Positions 62,824-64,000 of a stretch of 64,000 nucleotides of DNA are shown piece after piece. The notes beneath the pieces are model-generated. The model was given only the letters and a program-made list of their open reading frames with translations. It searched no databases and had not been told where the DNA came from. How positions within the stretch are numbered: position 1 is the stretch's first letter; each line of letters opens with the position of its first letter. The stretch lies in assembly GCF_030811555.1 (NCBI RefSeq), contig NZ_JAUSQZ010000001.1, positions 3,035,241-3,099,240 on the forward strand. The letters run 5' to 3'. A program made the position numbers and the translations under genes. This DNA is from Kineosporia succinea. Its GTDB lineage: Bacteria > Actinomycetota > Actinomycetes > Actinomycetales > Kineosporiaceae.

Positions 62824-64000
62824 ACCCCGCCGAGTTCGACGAGGCGCAGGTGCGCGAGCGCCTGGCCGCCGACCTGATCCGCGCCCGTGAGCGCACCCTG
62901 CTGCTGACCTCGGTCGACGACACCGAGCTGGTGCACCAGCACTCGCCGCTGATGTCGCCCCTGGTCTGGGACCTGGCCCACATCGGCAACCAGGAAGAGC
63001 TGTGGCTGCTGCGTGACGTCGACGGCCGCGACCCGCTGCTGCCCGAGACCGTCGACCAGCTCTACGACGCGTTCCAGTACCCGCGCACGGTGCGGCCGAA
63101 GCTGCCGCTGCTGGAGCCCCAGCCGTCCCGGAGCTACGTGAACGACGTGCGCGGCAAGGTGCTCGACGTGCTCGAGCGCATCCCGCTGCGCGGCCGTCCT
63201 CTGCTCGAGCGGGGTTTCGCGTTCGGCATGATCGTGCAGCACGAGCAGCAGCACGACGAGACCATGCTCGCCACCCACCAGCTGCGGGCCGGTGAGGCGC
63301 TGCTGAGCGCACCCCCGGCCCCCCGGAGCACCACGCGTCCGCACGCCCGGGAGGTGCTGGTGCCCGGCGGTTCCTTCACCATGGGCACCGACATCGAGCC
63401 CTGGGCCCTCGACAACGAGCGCCCCGCGCACGCCGTCGACGTCCCCGCGTTCTTCATCGACACCGCCCTGGTCACCAACCGCGAGTACCGCGAGTTCATC
63501 GACGACGGGGGTTACGACGACGAGCGCTGGTGGCACCCCGAGGGCTGGAAGCACCGGCGCGAGGCGGGCATCACCGCCCCGCAGTTCTGGAAGCGCGAGG
63601 GAAGTACCTGGACCCGGCGGGTTTTCGGGCGCAGTGAACCGCTTCACGACGACCAGCCCGTGGTGCACGTGAACTGGTACGAGGCCGACGCGTACGCCCG
63701 CTGGGCCGGGCGCCGGCTGCCGACCGAGGCCGAGTGGGAGAAGGCCGCCCGCTTCGACCCGGCCTCCGGGCGCTCGCGGCGCTACCCCTGGGGCGACGAC
63801 GAGCCCACGCCGGCCCACGCCAATCTCGGCCAGCGGCACCTGGAACCGGCCGCGGCCGGGGCCTACCCGCAGGGACGGTCGCCGCTCGGGGTGCACCAGC
63901 TCATGGGCGACGTCTGGGAGTGGACCTCGAGCACGTTCCACGGTTATCCGGGCTTCCGCGCCTGGCCCTACCGGGAGTACTCCGAGGTCTTCTTCGGTGA
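62817..64000 (+). CDS. egtB: Ergothioneine synthase EgtB (3' end outside window)
   Basis: The first ~394 residues of EgtB, an iron enzyme joining gamma-glutamylcysteine to hercynine as a sulfoxide. N-terminal DinB-like domain: WDLAHIGNQEE (His55) and QHEQQHDETM (His142, His146) supply the three iron ligands. Then the FGE-sulfatase-like domain: [33 protein letters not shown]. It starts at GTG 62817, overlapping egtA by 7 bp, and runs off the window. It shares the FGE fold with the gene at 22102 but lacks the FGE cysteine pair. Confidence 0.95.
   Translation, partial: MLNPAEFDEAQVRERLAADLIRARERTLLLTSVDDTELVHQHSPLMSPLVWDLAHIGNQEELWLLRDVDGRDPLLPETVDQLYDAFQYPRTVRPKLPLLEPQPSRSYVNDVRGKVLDVLERIPLRGRPLLERGFAFGMIVQHEQQHDETMLATHQLRAGEALLSAPPAPRSTTRPHAREVLVPGGSFTMGTDIEPWALDNERPAHAVDVPAFFIDTALVTNREYREFIDDGGYDDERWWHPEGWKHRREAGITAPQFWKREGSTWTRRVFGRSEPLHDDQPVVHVNWYEADAYARWAGRRLPTEAEWEKAARFDPASGRSRRYPWGDDEPTPAHANLGQRHLEPAAAGAYPQGRSPLGVHQLMGDVWEWTSSTFHGYPGFRAWPYREYSEVFFG

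Noticed and set aside
62817-64000. Treating EgtB as a second formylglycine-generating enzyme
   Set aside because: It has the DinB-type HxxxH iron site and sits after egtA; the FGE copper cysteine pair is not seen in the part present.

Overview
The window is high-GC DNA with dense short operons, many 4-8 bp ATGA/GTGA gene overlaps, frequent GTG starts and perfect hairpins between convergent genes. Family content (ergothioneine genes egtA/egtB, the CBS-containing IMPDH paralogue guaB1, SigE-type and ECF sigma factors, an LAL-type LuxR regulator, an Rrf2 regulator with NmrA-like reductases, secreted chitinase and GH16 enzymes) points to a soil-type Actinomycetota chromosome. A filamentous or Kineosporiaceae-like lineage is a guess that the sequence alone cannot settle. 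Both window edges cut genes: hyuA on the left and egtB on the right.

Layout. 1-7138: a catabolic operon (HyuA/HyuB hydantoinase/oxoprolinase, flavin-dependent monooxygenase, M20D amidohydrolase, ThDP enzyme) ending in a GntR regulator. 7193-11969: a DrrAB-type ABC exporter, small unknowns, a DUF3817-type membrane protein, an SDR enzyme, an orphan GvpU-like protein and a MarR regulator. 12016-13467: two tandem secreted RTX-type nonapeptide-repeat proteins. 13511-16651: Rrf2 regulator divergent from two paralogous NAD(P)-binding reductases, with two matched operators between them, then a zinc-type dehydrogenase. 16668-18408: an ABC-F ribosome-protection-type gene preceded by a 14-codon leader ORF containing MRLR. 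18615-21967: secreted GH18 chitinase and a GH16 enzyme. 22102-23679: a formylglycine-generating enzyme and a nucleoside deoxyribosyltransferase-like protein.

24200-28127: a NitT/TauT-type ABC importer whose operon contains a standalone RarA C-terminal-like gene and a fused double permease. 28175-29620: guaB1. 30218-32774: a secreted protein, a SigE-type sigma factor and a membrane protein; the first and last share a duplicated extracellular domain. 33933-41096: a five-gene translationally coupled MoxR ATPase / vWA / DUF5682 cluster, followed by an Ntn-hydrolase (proteasome-like) gene. 41810-44171: Asp23-like protein, a small secreted protein and a GH16 plus ricin-lectin enzyme.

44376-46059 is the most accessory-looking stretch: a decayed reverse-transcriptase gene that lost its catalytic core, an unrecognised less GC-biased ORF, and a tRNA-Lys(TTT). 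46911-50086: a DyP peroxidase with a large extra N-terminal region, plus a partner gene that resembles that region. 50330-56948: LAL regulator, ECF sigma factor and a membrane protein with PrsW-like but active-site-degenerate features, coupled to a small partner. 57057-59839: OmpR response regulator and a SipW/TasA-like fibre operon. 60002-61388: sulfite-oxidase-like molybdoenzyme with its flavin reductase. 61531-64000: egtA-egtB.
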